Assembly (NCBI GenBank): GCA_004565275.1
Contig: SDOX01000166.1
Location: 181,680 to 245,679, forward strand
Source: Nannochloropsis salina CCMP1776
Taxonomy: Eukaryota > Sar > Eustigmatophyceae > Eustigmatales > Monodopsidaceae
DNA length: 64,000 nt
Direction: 5' to 3'
The position numbers and the translations under genes are program-made. This document shows positions 53,664 to 64,000 of the stretch, in pieces. Positions within the stretch are counted from its first letter, which is position 1. Each line of letters starts with the position of its first letter. A model generated the notes under the pieces. It saw only the letters and a list, made by a program, of their open reading frames with translations. It was not told the origin of the DNA and did not search any database.

Positions 53664-55157
53664 CTACTCATACACCGAGTCGGACACATAGGCCTTCAAA
53701 TGCTCGGGAACAAAGGCCTCCACGTCCTCCACCGAGGCCCTCTGGAGCTGCATCCGCCTCAATATCTCGTTGTCGTCTGCCAACTCGAAGGGGGCGGAGA
53801 AATTGAAAAACACGTCGGACCGGTCTTCAGCCATCTCGCAATGGATCAGGGTCTGGGAGTGCGTGTTTACAATGATGAAGGGTAAGGGCACACGCCGTTG
53901 CTCCTCGTCTTCAGCTGCTTGGACGGCGGCAGTGGCGGCGGCCGCAGCAGCACGCGCGGTCGCCGTGGAAGAAGAGGGAGAGGACCTGGCTGAGGAGCCC
54001 GTCCCGGCCGAGGCGTTGGCAGCGGCGGCAGCCGCCTCCGCCGCCGCTGCTGCTGCCGCTGCACTTGACGTGGTCGTGGCCATCATTTCTTCCCTTTCGC
54101 TATTCCGACGCATCAAGCGCTGAAAAGCGATGCGCTGGAGAATGAGCTCCTGCAGGAGCTCCCGCTTCTTGGCAAGGCTGCTCTCCAGCCGGCGCTTGTC
54201 CCGGCGCAGAACCTCCAGGTCGTGCTGGGCATTGGACGGCAAGCCTTTCCAGCGGATCTCCTTCTTCTCCTTGCTGATGATGTCCATGGCCATGAGCACG
54301 TTCAGAGCGTCGTAGACTCGGCGCCGGATATTTTTCTCGTCGTATTTCTCCACCGGACCCGTCCCCGAGGGCTCGGCGCGTTGCGCCAGCACCTCTGCCA
54401 CCAATTCATCCGCCACCTCGTTGTAGTTGGTGCGGCCTTTCTCCTCCACTTTCCGACACACCTGAAGACTGAAGTGCCGCAAGCCCTTGGAAGACTTATC
54501 CGCTGAGCCGGGGGTAGCGGCCCCCGCGCCGCATTTGCTGCCGCCCACTGTGGGGCGGACTGGTGTCTTACGCATGCGGCCGTTGACAAGAGGAGCTTGA
54601 GATCTGGGATGCTGGCTCAGTTCCTCCCACGCATTTGCCCCTGGGTCGCCCTCCCCTTCTCCTCCTCCTCCTCCTCTTCCACCAAACGCCTCCTCAGCCT
54701 TCCTCTTCGACCCTCCCGCCTCAGCTCCTCCATTGCCGACGTACCCCATACTGTCCATGATCAAAGGCACCGTAGATTTCTTCGCATCTTCCACCCCGTT
54801 TCCAGCATCCTCCCCCGGACCCGGCCATCCCAACCTCCTTCCTCCTGCCCCTGCCCTGGAGGTAGGAAGGACAGGGGTGGAGGTTTCGCCTCCCGCGTTC
54901 ACATCGAAGGAAGCCGTGTCAGCCATCAAGCTGGCAATTTCTTCCGTCGAAAATGGGTTGTCGAAGGGCGAAGAAGCCCCCGTGACCTGGGCTGAGAGGT
55001 GCGAGGCCGCTGGGAGGTGCTGGGATCTGCCCGTGAAATGAGACTGGGAGGCAGTGGGAGCCGCGGATGGCGGAGAGGAAGCTCTATCTCCATTGTTACC
55101 AGCGGCAACGGCCTGAGCCAGGGCCCTCTCTTGCTCTCGCTTCGTTAACTTAGGCAT
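53664..55157 (-). CDS. TFDP: E2F dimerisation partner, DP transcription factor
   Basis: Binds DNA with an E2F subunit to control G1/S genes. A single exon of 497 residues. The winged-helix DNA-binding domain lies at about residues 230-315: KGLRHFSLQVCRKVEEKG, YNEVADELVAEVL, then the DP signature KNIRRRVYDALNVLMAMDII with KEIRWKGLP. The leucine-zipper helix (RRDKRRLESSLAKKRELLQELILQ, described here as a heptad region) follows. Next are an Ala run interrupted by Thr/Ser, then the DP dimerisation box (PFIIVNTHSQTLIHCEM, DVFFNFSAPFELADDNEIL). The N-terminal 220 residues are disordered with Ser/Pro and Gly. The start is the Met at 55157 (MPKLTKREQERALAQ); an upstream in-frame extension exists but is less likely. 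No E2F gene is nearby in the window. Confidence 0.9.
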   Translation of the reverse strand: MPKLTKREQERALAQAVAAGNNGDRASSPPSAAPTASQSHFTGRSQHLPAASHLSAQVTGASSPFDNPFSTEEIASLMADTASFDVNAGGETSTPVLPTSRAGAGGRRLGWPGPGEDAGNGVEDAKKSTVPLIMDSMGYVGNGGAEAGGSKRKAEEAFGGRGGGGGEGEGDPGANAWEELSQHPRSQAPLVNGRMRKTPVRPTVGGSKCGAGAATPGSADKSSKGLRHFSLQVCRKVEEKGRTNYNEVADELVAEVLAQRAEPSGTGPVEKYDEKNIRRRVYDALNVLMAMDIISKEKKEIRWKGLPSNAQHDLEVLRRDKRRLESSLAKKRELLQELILQRIAFQRLMRRNSEREEMMATTTSSAAAAAAAAEAAAAAANASAGTGSSARSSPSSSTATARAAAAAATAAVQAAEDEEQRRVPLPFIIVNTHSQTLIHCEMAEDRSDVFFNFSAPFELADDNEILRRMQLQRASVEDVEAFVPEHLKAYVSDSVYE

Positions 55158-56764
55158 TTTTCTGAGAGAGGAAGCGTCGAGCCAACTACTCTGCCTCGCT
55201 GGTAGGAACAAAGCCGGTCCAAGGGAAGAAGCTGAGGCAATGCTGCGCTTGTGAGGATTTAGGAGACAAGGAAAAGTACTTGAATGAATGTGCCATATGA
55301 CAGTGGGAGCCTATCTTCGTAATATACCGAGCCTGCGGGACAGGGCTGTGGAACCAGCGCTCACTGTGTTCCTGCCTTGCAATGGCGCCGGTTGCGACCA
55401 GATGCTCCATAATGCGGGGGTCTTAAGTCATAGGACAGGGCAGGAATCTTCAACAAAGAATATGATCAAACAGACTGTACGGTCGCTGTGGAGGCATGCG
55501 CCATAATTCCTTCATGATAAACACGGAAAAGGTTTGGGGGCGGAGGCAGGGTTCTCCGCCCTAGGCGGAGAATGCTTCGTCAAGTGGGAGGCTCTGTGGA
55601 CTTATAAGAACCAATCCGAGCCACCAGCGACACGGGAAAAATGCTGCCGAGGCCCACACAGTAGCTTTGGCATGGTATTGGGGGCGTTAGGCTCGAGGCG
55701 ACACGGGAACGTACAGAAAAAATGTCGGACGCAGGGTTTGGAAGCGGGCAGGGAAATGCTCGCCTTCGTCGCCGGAGGGGCTGACAAGGAGCTCGCGCTC
55801 GGCTAGGAAGATCCCTCACTCGACCGCGGCCACGAGCAGTCACGTTGTGCTCGTGGCACCGCTTTGAGAGACGATCACGGGCATACTATCCTTCAATTCC
55901 TGTCTGCCTGGCATGCATGTACCAAAGGTACGAGACTCGCACCGGGCTGGTCCTCCTCTTCCTTCTTCGTGAGCTGAACATTTCATGTGAGGGAGACTTA
56001 ACACGCCATTCTCTCGAGATTTCTCCGTGCCAAGCCGCGCGCCTGGGGCATGGTGGCTTGAATTTTGACTTCTTCTTGCTGGCAGGTGAGGTGGTCAGAG
56101 GAGGTGTTGTCTTAAACCGAGGGGGCTCTGGGATGTGTAGTTTACCTTCCACCTGATAGTGCGTGTGTTTCAGAGAAGAAGGGTTGCTCTCACGGGAACT
56201 ACATCACCATTAACCACTGCTCTCCTTTCCTACCCTTCAACCACAGCAACAGAAAGTAATCACGTGCAACCAAATGCCCTTTTACATGTGTTTCGAGGGC
56301 TGGGCGCGTGGTGTTCAGGTTTATCACATTTCCCCAGAGACAGCAAGGATATGCAGGGCGCGTACTCGCTTGGTTCGCGCGGGCGCACGTCCTTTGCAGG
56401 CCTTGTGTCGTTGTCCAGACCCGCACGAGGCATCAAGGACATATTTATTTGTGTGGCTGAGCAGATGCTCAAATGTTGTCACGTTCTGACCCTTTTCGGG
56501 GTTGGCTATGCCTGGTTCTGACGCCACTCGCCTCTCTCATCGCAATCTTTGCCATCCGTCTCACACTGCACCGTGCGGGAAAATCTCACACTCTGCTCCT
56601 ACCCTTTGTGTTGTTGGCACAGGTGTGCGGCCAGGGAGCCACGCGAGAAGCCTCCTGCCTCCATCGACTGAGCCCCCCTTATTCGGGTCGATTTCATCCT
56701 TTCCAAGGAGCCTCTTTGAGTTGTTCATTTGTTGCACTAGCTTTGAAAACAATATCTGAGCATC
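55158..56764. promoter_or_regulatory. Divergent intergenic region, 1.6 kb
   Basis: Between the starts of the DP and SmE genes, the longest gene-free stretch outside the island. Composition is balanced. No frame resembles a known protein, and no tRNA or snRNA was recognised by eye. It may hold untranslated first exons. Confidence 0.4.
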
Positions 56765-57031
56765 ATGAGCAGCAAGGTTAAAAAGGTAATGACCCAGCCG
56801 ATCTCGGTGATCTTCAGGATGTTGCAAGGGAAACAACGGCTGCAGGTCTGGCTCTACGAGCAGACGAGTGTGCGCATGGAGGGGAAGCTGATCGGCTTCG
56901 ACGAGTACATGAACGTGGTGTTGGACGAGGCAGAGGAGGTGGACAGCAAGAAGGGGACACGGAAGGCTTTGGGCAGGATTTTGTTGAAGGGCGACGCCAT
57001 CACATTGATCCAACATGCCCCCAAGGACTAG
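56765..57031 (+). CDS. SNRPE: Small nuclear ribonucleoprotein E (SmE)
   Basis: One of the seven Sm proteins forming the ring on spliceosomal U1, U2, U4 and U5 snRNAs. Single exon, 88 residues, the normal size. Sm1 motif: [33 protein letters not shown] (key residues Phe, Asp, Met-Asn; shown as the family block at about residues 25-57). Sm2 motif: [14 protein letters not shown]. The N-terminal [15 protein letters not shown] is characteristic of E rather than other Sm proteins. No introns, in contrast to most neighbours. Confidence 0.96.
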   Translation: MSSKVKKVMTQPISVIFRMLQGKQRLQVWLYEQTSVRMEGKLIGFDEYMNVVLDEAEEVDSKKGTRKALGRILLKGDAITLIQHAPKD

Positions 57032-58273
57032 GAGGAGGGGAAGGCCGTCGGGAAGCAGACAGGGAGGAAAAGCAGGCGGGAACGGTAGCGGGAGTGAGCG
57101 CAAAGGATGGAGAGGGTTCATTGAATGGTAAGAATGGGGAGCGAGGGGTGAGAGATTGGATGCGTTCGAAAAACGCGAGGGCCCGAGAGGGCCGCCAGGC
57201 TCCCTCGTCCATGGTCGCTTGTCGCGCATGGAGGCGAGGGGGTTGGACGGCGAGGAGAAATTCTTTAGGGGACAGGTAATGTGGAATGCGAGGCATTGAG
57301 CAGGGCATAGCACCAACAACAGCACCAACGACAGCACCAGTGTACAAAAGTCGCGGCTGGGAGGGACGATGAGCGGCCCCTTTCTCCCCTCAGTCGATCA
57401 CTTGAGATATGACAAAGGGACGAGCCGGCGGAGAACAGTGGATATGGCGGGAATGGCGGTCGACGGGGAACAAGGAAATGACTCCCCGTATCCTCAATTC
57501 AGGACGGGGGTCTTTTGATAATTTCATTTTGAAGAGGCACGTATGGAAATATTTTTACGGTTTGAAAATAGACTTGACAATGGATAAGTGGAAAGCAAAG
57601 GGCCACGGGAGGGGATGGGGGGTGGGAGAGTTGCGGTGGAGAAGTATGTACGCCTCAGGCATGTTTGAGACGTGCGGAGGAGCGTGCTCTCGAAGGGAAG
57701 ATGGCGCATATTCTCGGATCAAATTGTTATAGGGAGGATGAAACGAAGCCTTGGACGGACAGGATGGCGACGGAGGGGAGCTGTTGGGGGAGGGAGGGTG
57801 GTAGAAGGGGAGGAAAGCATGGGAACAATGGGTTCGGGCCGACGGAGGGCTAGGGATCGGTCAAGAATACTAAGGGAGGGGGACAATGGCTTAACGAAAA
57901 CGACGGTATAACCGCACTCGCCCAGCTTGTGTCACGCTTGCTTTTATCTGTATCTGTTATCCCGCGCCGTCAAAGTCCCCTCGGCAAGGCGGCTGCCTCT
58001 CCTTCATGGCTAGCCATGCCTACCATGCCTTCCCCTGTCTAAGCCCCTGCGCTCTGAATCCGTTTCTGGGCGTCATCACGACGTCAGGGTGAAGGGAATG
58101 AAGACGAACCGAGCCGAGAGACCTGGATGAGGATAGGGGTAGATGCCAGACTCGGGGGGTCTCGCAACGCAAACAGATGTGCGATACTTGCATGAATTTC
58201 TGCTTTGTTAAAATGTTTAAATGGCTACTACTTTACATCCCTAGTCATCCCTCCCCGTCTCTCTCCCCCTTTC
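57032..58273. other. Convergent intergenic region, 1.2 kb
   Basis: Between the SmE and Aurora kinase stops. It contains AACAGCACCAACAACAGC-like short repeats at about 57309-57342 (GCACCAAC repeated three times). Short frames are not recognisable. No RNA gene was seen. Confidence 0.45.
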
Positions 58274-59863
58274 CTACACGTCTTCCTCCTCCATTAGCCA
58301 GGGGTGCCGCAACGCCGCGTCCAGACTCACGCGGTCCTGCGGGTCAGGAACCAGCAAGGCGCTGACAAAGGAGCGCGCCTCAACCGAGACAGGATATGGG
58401 AACGTCAATGCACCCTCATAAGCAGCGATCCGGGCATAAACCTCCTCTCGCCCTTTCTTCATATCTCCGTCCTCGGTAGCTGCTGCTACTGCCGCTGCTG
58501 CTGTCACACCGACCCCTTTGCCACCGGCCCCTCCTTCCCGTCCCTCGCCCCTATCCATCGACACAGCCCCCCTGTTCTCCCCCTCGGGCACATAAAAGGG
58601 TGTCTTCCCTTGCAACAGCTCGTAGGCCAAGATCCCAAGCGCCCAAACGTCCACGGTGCGGTCGTAGGGCTTGCCCGCTACCATTTCGGGAGAGAGGTAT
58701 TCGGCCGTCCCGCATAAGGTCTGACGCCAGTGCTGGTCTGGGGGGGTAGCATGGACTGCCCACCCGAAGTCACAGAGTTTGAGGACGTGGTCCGCGGGTA
58801 AGACGCCTGCCGCGCCCACGCCCGTGCTTCCACTCGAACGTCGGCCATGGCTACTGGCTGTGGCTGGGGCGGCGGAGGGAGGGAGATCGCCGGCAAGGAG
58901 GAGGTTCTCGGGCTTGATGTCACGGTGGATCACGTGGCAGGCGTGCAGGTACTGAACGGCCAGGGCAACCTGACGCATGTACTGGGCTGCCAGGCTTTCT
59001 TCCAGTCTGTTCTCCGGGAGCGCCTTCAAATGCTTGTAGAGCTCCCCCCCCGAGGCCCACTCCAGCACCAGAAAGCAAGACTTGGGGTCGTGGAAGTAGC
59101 CGTACAGGCGGAGGATGTGGGGGTGGCGGAGACGGATTTGGATCTCCACCTCCCGACGCAGAAGATTAAATGACTTGCCGCCTGTCAAGGAATTCTTGAA
59201 GATGACTTTGAGCGCGACCGACTTGCTCGTGCGAGATTCCCGGGCTAGGTAGACGTTGCCAAATTTTCCCCGGCCGAGGGGCCTCCCCACAACAAAATCG
59301 CTCGCGCTCCATTTCATCGAGGATATAGACGAGTCAGGGCCCTGGCCTAGGTTGGAACCTGACATTCGGCGGGCGTGGCTCTCTGTCGCGGTGGTCGTGG
59401 GTGTCTTCAAGGTACTGCTTCGTCGGCCGCTTCCTCCATTATGGTTCTGATTTACCCCCAGGACGGTAGTCTGAGGGTATTGAGGCCCTATCACTGATTT
59501 CACTACAGCTGTTTGAGTTGTGGCGTTCTCTGCCATTATATTCGCTGTGGGAATGCCAAGAGGTAAGCGCGACCGTCGTTTCTGTTGGGACTGGGGCGTG
59601 GTCTGGCGCAGGGGAGGACCAAGCAACGCGCCACTACCACTTCTGCGCCGCGTTATCGAGGATGACGTTGATAACATTGACTCAGTCCCGTCGTCTTGAG
59701 CAAGATTGCCACAGTTCTGAGAGGGGAAAAAATCAAGGACGTGCTTTGCTCGATTCCCCTTCGCGTGGAAGTGTTTGGCGCATGGCAGGCAGTATATCAA
59801 GTCACAGTCTTCACAGCGCATTGCGGCCCGCATCTCTTCGCATTCTTCGCATATGCTTGTCAT
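58274..59863 (-). CDS. AUR: Aurora-type mitotic protein kinase with N-terminal B-box zinc finger
   Basis: Ser/Thr kinase of the Aurora group, acting in mitosis. Single exon, 529 residues. Residues 5-45 form a B-box-like Cys/His cluster (CEECEEMRAAMRCEDCD, then CLPCAKHFHAKGNRAKH). After a Ser/Thr-rich linker the kinase domain starts near 187: GRGKFGNVYLA, Lys219, Glu240, RLRHPHILRLYGYFHD, HRDIKPEN (Asp315), CDFGW (Asp365). The activation loop RQTLCGTAEYLSPEM has Thr382 in the Aurora autophosphorylation position. Two low-complexity inserts interrupt the domain, between the catalytic loop and DFG (about 330-356) and before the last helices. The C-terminus, ALRHPWLMEEEDV, is typical. Aurora kinases usually have only a short disordered N-terminus with degradation boxes, so the B-box is unusual. 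Group membership could be refined to a relative of PLK4/SAK only if the tree disagrees. Confidence 0.85.
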   Translation of the reverse strand: MTSICEECEEMRAAMRCEDCDLIYCLPCAKHFHAKGNRAKHVLDFFPSQNCGNLAQDDGTESMLSTSSSITRRRSGSGALLGPPLRQTTPQSQQKRRSRLPLGIPTANIMAENATTQTAVVKSVIGPQYPQTTVLGVNQNHNGGSGRRSSTLKTPTTTATESHARRMSGSNLGQGPDSSISSMKWSASDFVVGRPLGRGKFGNVYLARESRTSKSVALKVIFKNSLTGGKSFNLLRREVEIQIRLRHPHILRLYGYFHDPKSCFLVLEWASGGELYKHLKALPENRLEESLAAQYMRQVALAVQYLHACHVIHRDIKPENLLLAGDLPPSAAPATASSHGRRSSGSTGVGAAGVLPADHVLKLCDFGWAVHATPPDQHWRQTLCGTAEYLSPEMVAGKPYDRTVDVWALGILAYELLQGKTPFYVPEGENRGAVSMDRGEGREGGAGGKGVGVTAAAAVAAATEDGDMKKGREEVYARIAAYEGALTFPYPVSVEARSFVSALLVPDPQDRVSLDAALRHPWLMEEEDV

Positions 59864-60398
59864 CCTTGGACCTTGGCCCTATGCAAAACTGAGGATCGTG
59901 TGTTTATGGTTGGGAGTCGGTCGATGTAGGAGGGTTAAGGTTTCGGGGCTCGCTGATGATCGCTCGAAGCACTTCAAGAACTCGCCCCTGCCATATGAAA
60001 GCCAACACTCTCATCCAGGGCCCCGAGCATGTTGCAGACCGTGGCCAGGAATGCGTGCGTGGATGTCATGTAATTGTGTGGGCTCTAGGAATCGAAAAAA
60101 GAGAGACTGGATCGCAGGACGCGGTAACGCCCCAAGCAGACACGATCATGGAGACGACCTCGATCTCCTCGTCTTCTCTTTCCCTCTCTCCCTTGCCATT
60201 TTGTCCTTAGGCTATGCTCCCCTATGTTTCCCGAGTTAAATCCATTTACTTTTTGATAGAAAGCCGTTGCACCGCATGGAGCGGTATTAGAAGTGGCACA
60301 GCGCAAGTTGAGCTAGTTTTTCTTCTCCTTCCTCTATTTCGTCCATCCCACGGCTTACGCTTTCATACTTTCTTGCTACAGCTTTTCATCGAAGTGTC
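59864..60398. promoter_or_regulatory. Divergent intergenic region
   Basis: Between the starts of the Aurora kinase and oxidoreductase genes; it must contain both promoters. No core element was recognised. Confidence 0.4.
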
Positions 60399-61666
60399 AT
60401 GATACGCTTCTCTTTCCGTCACCTTGAGGCCATCTTAATAAGTAGGTGTAGTGCACATTTCCGCCGCCCGACTCAAGGCTTTTCTTCCTCTCTATGGAAG
60501 TCCCCTGTATCCTCTCGTTTCTCCTCCACGAGCTCCATGCCGTCAAGCCACCCACGCCATCAAATCCTTGTCATTGGTGCCGGGCGTATGGGAACTATTC
60601 GAGCGGCCGCTTTCTATGGCTCCCGGACCTCTATGCTCGCCGGCATTGTCGATGCTGACGAGGCGAAAGCAGCCGAGCTCGGACGACAATATCACGCACC
60701 TGCCTTCTCAAACCTCTCTACCGCCCTTCGCGCCCTCCCTAACGTGCGAGCAGTTTGGATCTGTACGCCGACGCCTTTGCACACTGAGAGCATCAAAGAG
60801 GCGATGGAAGCGGGTCTCGCTGTGGGGATTGAGAAACCCGTAGCCATCCAGACCGACGACATACGCCTATGTTACCAGTGGGCCGCCGAGAAAAACGTCC
60901 CGCTCTACTGCAGCTTTCAGCGGAGGATAGACCCTAGCTACGTGCAGCTCCTTCAAACCGTGAAAGAAGGAAAGATAGGAGACATCCGATCCGTCCGGGC
61001 GGTATTCCGGGACCATCCCGTTCCTTCCCTGGAGTTCTTGAGGCTGGGAGGGGACATCTTCCACGACTTGGTGGTGGGTGCGCTAAGAGGGGGAGAAAAT
61101 GGGGAGGGAAAGCTAAGGGGAGCAGAATGAGCCTTACATGTTAGAGACCCACTCGCTTCCTCCTCCTACCCCTCCCCTCCTCTACATCGCAGGTGCACGA
61201 CGCCGACTTCATCATGCACCTACTTCAAGAAACGCCATCTTCCGTCTACGCCACTGGGAGTGCCTTTCACCCCTCGCTCCGCGCCCACCGCATCATTGAC
61301 ACCGCACACTGCCTCCTTCATTTCCCCTCCGGCGTCCTCGCGAGCATTGAATTGAGTCGTTCTTCGCCCTACGGGTACGACCAACGCATAGAGGTGTGCG
61401 GGACTGAAGGTATGTTGTATATAAAAAACGAACTGAACACGCACGTCGTCTCTGTCACGGCGGCGGGGGGCATCGCGCATGCCAATCCTGTGAATTCTTT
61501 CCCTGAGCGCTTTGCTCGTGCCTACGTCATGGAGGTGGAAGACTTCGGAAAGATATTGAACGGGAAGAGCGCACCAACCATAACGTGTGAGGACAGTATA
61601 AATAGCACGCGTGTTGCGCAGGCTTGCGGGCGGTCCGTCATAGATGGAAGGCCCGTACCCTTGTGA
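60399..61666 (+). CDS. Gfo/Idh/MocA-family oxidoreductase, inositol-dehydrogenase-like
   Basis: NAD(P)-dependent sugar or polyol dehydrogenase. Two phase-0 exons, 60399-61073 and 61193-61666, give 382 residues. The N-terminus (MIRFSFRHLEAILISR then Ser-rich) is an amphipathic, basic presequence, probably mitochondrial. The Rossmann nucleotide site is ILVIGAGRMGTIRAAAF, followed by WICTPTPLHTE and the catalytic-region GIEKPVA. In the C-terminal domain YCSFQRRIDPSY and GGDIFHDLVVHDADF (with the conserved Asp/His pair) match bacterial inositol 2-dehydrogenases (IolG). The substrate cannot be set by eye; myo-inositol is the leading guess. At the splice GTG/GTG either of two donors three bases apart is possible. 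Confidence 0.87.
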
Positions 61667-62488
61667 GGCAAAAAGGACGGCAAGGAAAAGAAAAGAAAGA
61701 AAGAAAAGGACATTCATAGCATAGTTTGAAGTTATAATTATTCGCAATCTGTTTGCAGCCGACAGATCTTTTTATTTCGTTGGGCAGGAGGTGAAGGGAT
61801 GTCGAGCACCAGTCCAGCTAGTATCTATCCTATAAGTCAATCACGCTGTGACAAAAATTTCTCGCACGAAACCTGTCGATAAACAAAACTTTAAAAGCAC
61901 AGTTCATCGTCATGCAGAGTAATAACTCTTCCGCGTCGATCAATTTATCAATCTCTGTCATTTTCGCGCTTTTCCTTGCAAAAAGCAAGAAAAGCGACCC
62001 GGATGAGGATAACATGTCCTGCGCCGGTAGCGTGACATTGCCTGTCTCTCATTTTACACGTACTGAAAGCATAATGCACGCGCACACCAATATTCTTCGT
62101 GTACGGAGATGAAGAGACGCGACACGTAAGATCACGTGAAGGCGAGCACGGTTGCCAATGGCAGACGCGCTAGTCTCCATTATCGCGTTGTTCGGTAGCT
62201 TGCTGCATGTCTTCAGTGGCACCATATCCACTCTGCCTCGTCTTCTACACGAGGGCCACATCGGTGCAAGTTCGAAACATCATTTCTCAATCTTCAGATC
62301 CTTTCCAGAAACGGTGCTCAGGCGGGGAAGTGAAGGTTTTCTACACTAGTGGCTACCCCAATTCTCCCCGACTGTCGCAAACGGTCCTTCGTTGCGCACG
62401 CACCGCGCACTACCTCTGAAATTCGACAACCGAAGTTCAATTTCATTTCTTACTGCTTTCTCATTATCTCACCAAAGGCCTAGCTTCT
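61667..62488. other. Intergenic, same-strand genes
   Basis: AT-richer spacer between the oxidoreductase and eIF4A-III genes. An A/G-rich run (61680-61710) follows the stop. The right part holds the eIF4A-III promoter. No RNA gene or repeat was recognised. Confidence 0.45.
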
Positions 62489-64000
62489 ATGTCGCGGAAA
62501 CGAGCCTCAGGAGGCGGTCGATCGGAGGAGGAGATCCAATTTGACGCAACAGAGGAGGTCGAGTTCACCGTCACCAAGGATGTAGCTGTCAAACCCACAT
62601 TTGAGGCGATGGGCCTACGTGAAGAGCTCCTACGAGGTGCGTTGGCGTGAAGATACTTTTTGAAAGCTTCGGGGGGGGGGTCGTGTTGGTCTTTATCATA
62701 GGAGGTTCAGGAGATGGAAGAGAAAGGAGATAGAGGTCCGGTTGTCGGAAAGATACAAAGGAGTGGCATTATACGGTGTAACGTTGCTCCCACGGCAATC
62801 TATCACGCATTGCGTGCAGGTATTTTTATGACAAATACCGGATGTCTCTGCGTGATTGACAAGAAAGGCACGCACCTGTCCGCCTCGAATCCTCCTTTCT
62901 CCCTTCACCAGGTATCTACGACTACGGTTTCGAAAAGCCGTCTGCCATCCAACAACGGGCCGTCTTGCCCATTATCAAAGGCCACGACGTGATCGCTCAG
63001 TCCCAGTCGGGTACGGGGAAGACCGCGGTCTTCTCCATGGGCATCCTCCAGCGCCTGGACACAAGCAGCAACGACACGCAGGCCCTGGTCCTGTCCCCGA
63101 CCCGGGAATTGGCCGAGCAGACGCAGAAAGTCATCCTATCCCTGGGTGACTACATGAACGTGCAATGCCACGCCTGCATCGGAGGGAAGAGCATCGGGGA
63201 GGACATCCGCCGCCTAGACTACGGCGTGCAAGTGGTGAGCGGGACGCCGGGCCGGGTCTTTGACATGATCCGACGGCGGAACTTGAAGACAAAATCCTTG
63301 AAGATGCTTGTGATCGACGAGGCGGACGAGATGCTGAACAAAGGCTTTAAGGAGCAGATCTACGACATCTACCGGTACCTCCCTCCGACCACGCAGGTGG
63401 TGCTGATCAGCGCCACCCTGCCTCAGGAGGTACTGGACATGACCAAGAAGTTCATGAACGAGCCCATCAAGGTCCTGGTGAAGCGTGACGAGCTCACGTT
63501 GGAGGGGATCAAGCAGTTTTTCGTGGCGGTGGAGAAGGAGGAGTGGAAGTTCGACACCTTGTGCGATTTGTACGACACACTCACCATCACGCAGGCCGTC
63601 ATCTTTTGCAACACCCGGAAGAAGGTGGGCAGGCGGGATATTGGGGACGTCCTTCGCATCTTTGTGTGTGCATTTGATTCTCGCAACACTGCTTGACGAG
63701 AGGGGCTTGGATCTGCCACTTCAGGCGGTCAGCAAAGCTCATTCCCGGGTCCTCATTTCAGACCGGCTTGGGACTATTGGTCCGTGCACGCCAACGCCCG
63801 CTTCCTGCCTCACGACAAATGCTCCCTGTTCCCTTGTTTTTGATCCACGGCACAGGTGGACTGGCTGCGCAACAAGATGGTGGAGGCGAACTTCACGGTC
63901 TCGGCCATGCATGGCGACATGCCGCAGAAAGAGCGCGAGGCTATCATGGAGGAGTTCCGGTCGGGGGCGACCCGGGTGCTGATCGCCACGGACGTCTGGG
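62489..64000 (+). CDS. EIF4A3: DEAD-box RNA helicase eIF4A-III (exon-junction complex), cut at the window end
   Basis: ATP-dependent RNA helicase; eIF4A-III is the RNA clamp of the exon-junction complex, and its yeast counterpart Fal1 acts in rRNA processing. Exons 62489-62636, 62912-63624 and 63856 onward, in phase; the third runs off the window. Motifs: Q motif ([14 protein letters not shown]), SQSGTGKT (I), PTRELAEQ (Ia), [10 protein letters not shown] (Ib), IDEADEML (II), ISATLP (III), [14 protein letters not shown] (IV) and VLIATDVW (V) at the right edge. [11 protein letters not shown] and [23 protein letters not shown] favour eIF4A-III over eIF4A1/2. The charged N-terminus ([15 protein letters not shown]) is also typical. 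The first exon is short and the start Met is secure. Confidence 0.93.

Noticed and set aside
11151-61666. A biosynthetic or defence gene cluster
   Set aside because: The genes are conserved housekeeping genes of unrelated pathways. Shared SAM/methionine links among CGS, SAMDC and TRMT11 are too loose to call a cluster.
1-64000. Retroelement, virus-like element or CRISPR array
   Set aside because: No reverse transcriptase, integrase, capsid or terminal-repeat signatures, and no regularly spaced repeats, were seen.

Overview
This is a piece of nuclear genome from a compact, GC-rich microalga. The best fit is a eustigmatophyte stramenopile such as Nannochloropsis/Microchloropsis, but that assignment is inferred from the genes and not proven. 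Evidence: short GT-AG introns of about 100-260 nt, many with C/T-rich acceptors; genes a few hundred bases apart; coding regions full of GGA/GAG and CCT tracts; and a bestrophin whose predicted signal peptide ends in AQA followed by Phe, the signature used to enter the complex plastids of heterokont algae. A 100-N run at 24178-24277 shows this is a scaffold.

Layout, left to right: 3' end of an unknown gene (+); small two-helix membrane protein (-); dUTPase (+); unknown secreted protein (+); rolling-stone-like membrane protein (-); ERCC6L2-like SNF2 ATPase (+); TRMT11 tRNA methyltransferase (-); beta-1,4-galactosyltransferase-7-like (+); cystathionine gamma-synthase-type PLP enzyme (-); RPUSD2/RIB2-like pseudouridine synthase (+); plastid bestrophin (-); CUE-domain protein (+); B-box + DUF2009 protein (-); ChaN-like plastid protein (+); S-adenosylmethionine decarboxylase (-); a short unknown gene (-); ADCK1-like kinase (+); an AT-richer island with a possible hAT relic and an interrupted sulfotransferase-like gene (-); ODR-4-like protein (+); aldehyde dehydrogenase (-); tandem Lon-protease-domain protein (+); E2F partner DP (-); snRNP SmE (+); Aurora kinase with a B-box (-); Gfo/Idh/MocA oxidoreductase (+); eIF4A-III, cut by the window end (+).

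From about 9 kb to 61 kb nearly every gene is on the opposite strand from its neighbours, so the region is a chain of divergent pairs sharing 0.5-1.6 kb promoter regions and convergent pairs whose 3' ends nearly touch. These are mostly unrelated housekeeping genes, not an operon or a pathway cluster. Loose functional links exist: CGS (methionine synthesis), SAMDC and TRMT11 all touch methionine/SAM metabolism, and eIF4A-III, SmE, TRMT11 and RPUSD2 are RNA-related.

Most unusual: the protein with two Lon protease domains and no ATPase, whose second domain lacks both catalytic residues; an Aurora kinase carrying an N-terminal B-box; a dUTPase with a spliced C-terminal extension beyond motif V; and the low-GC island at 41.6-44.5 kb. 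Exon boundaries were read by eye from splice consensus and reading-phase agreement; no transcript data were available.
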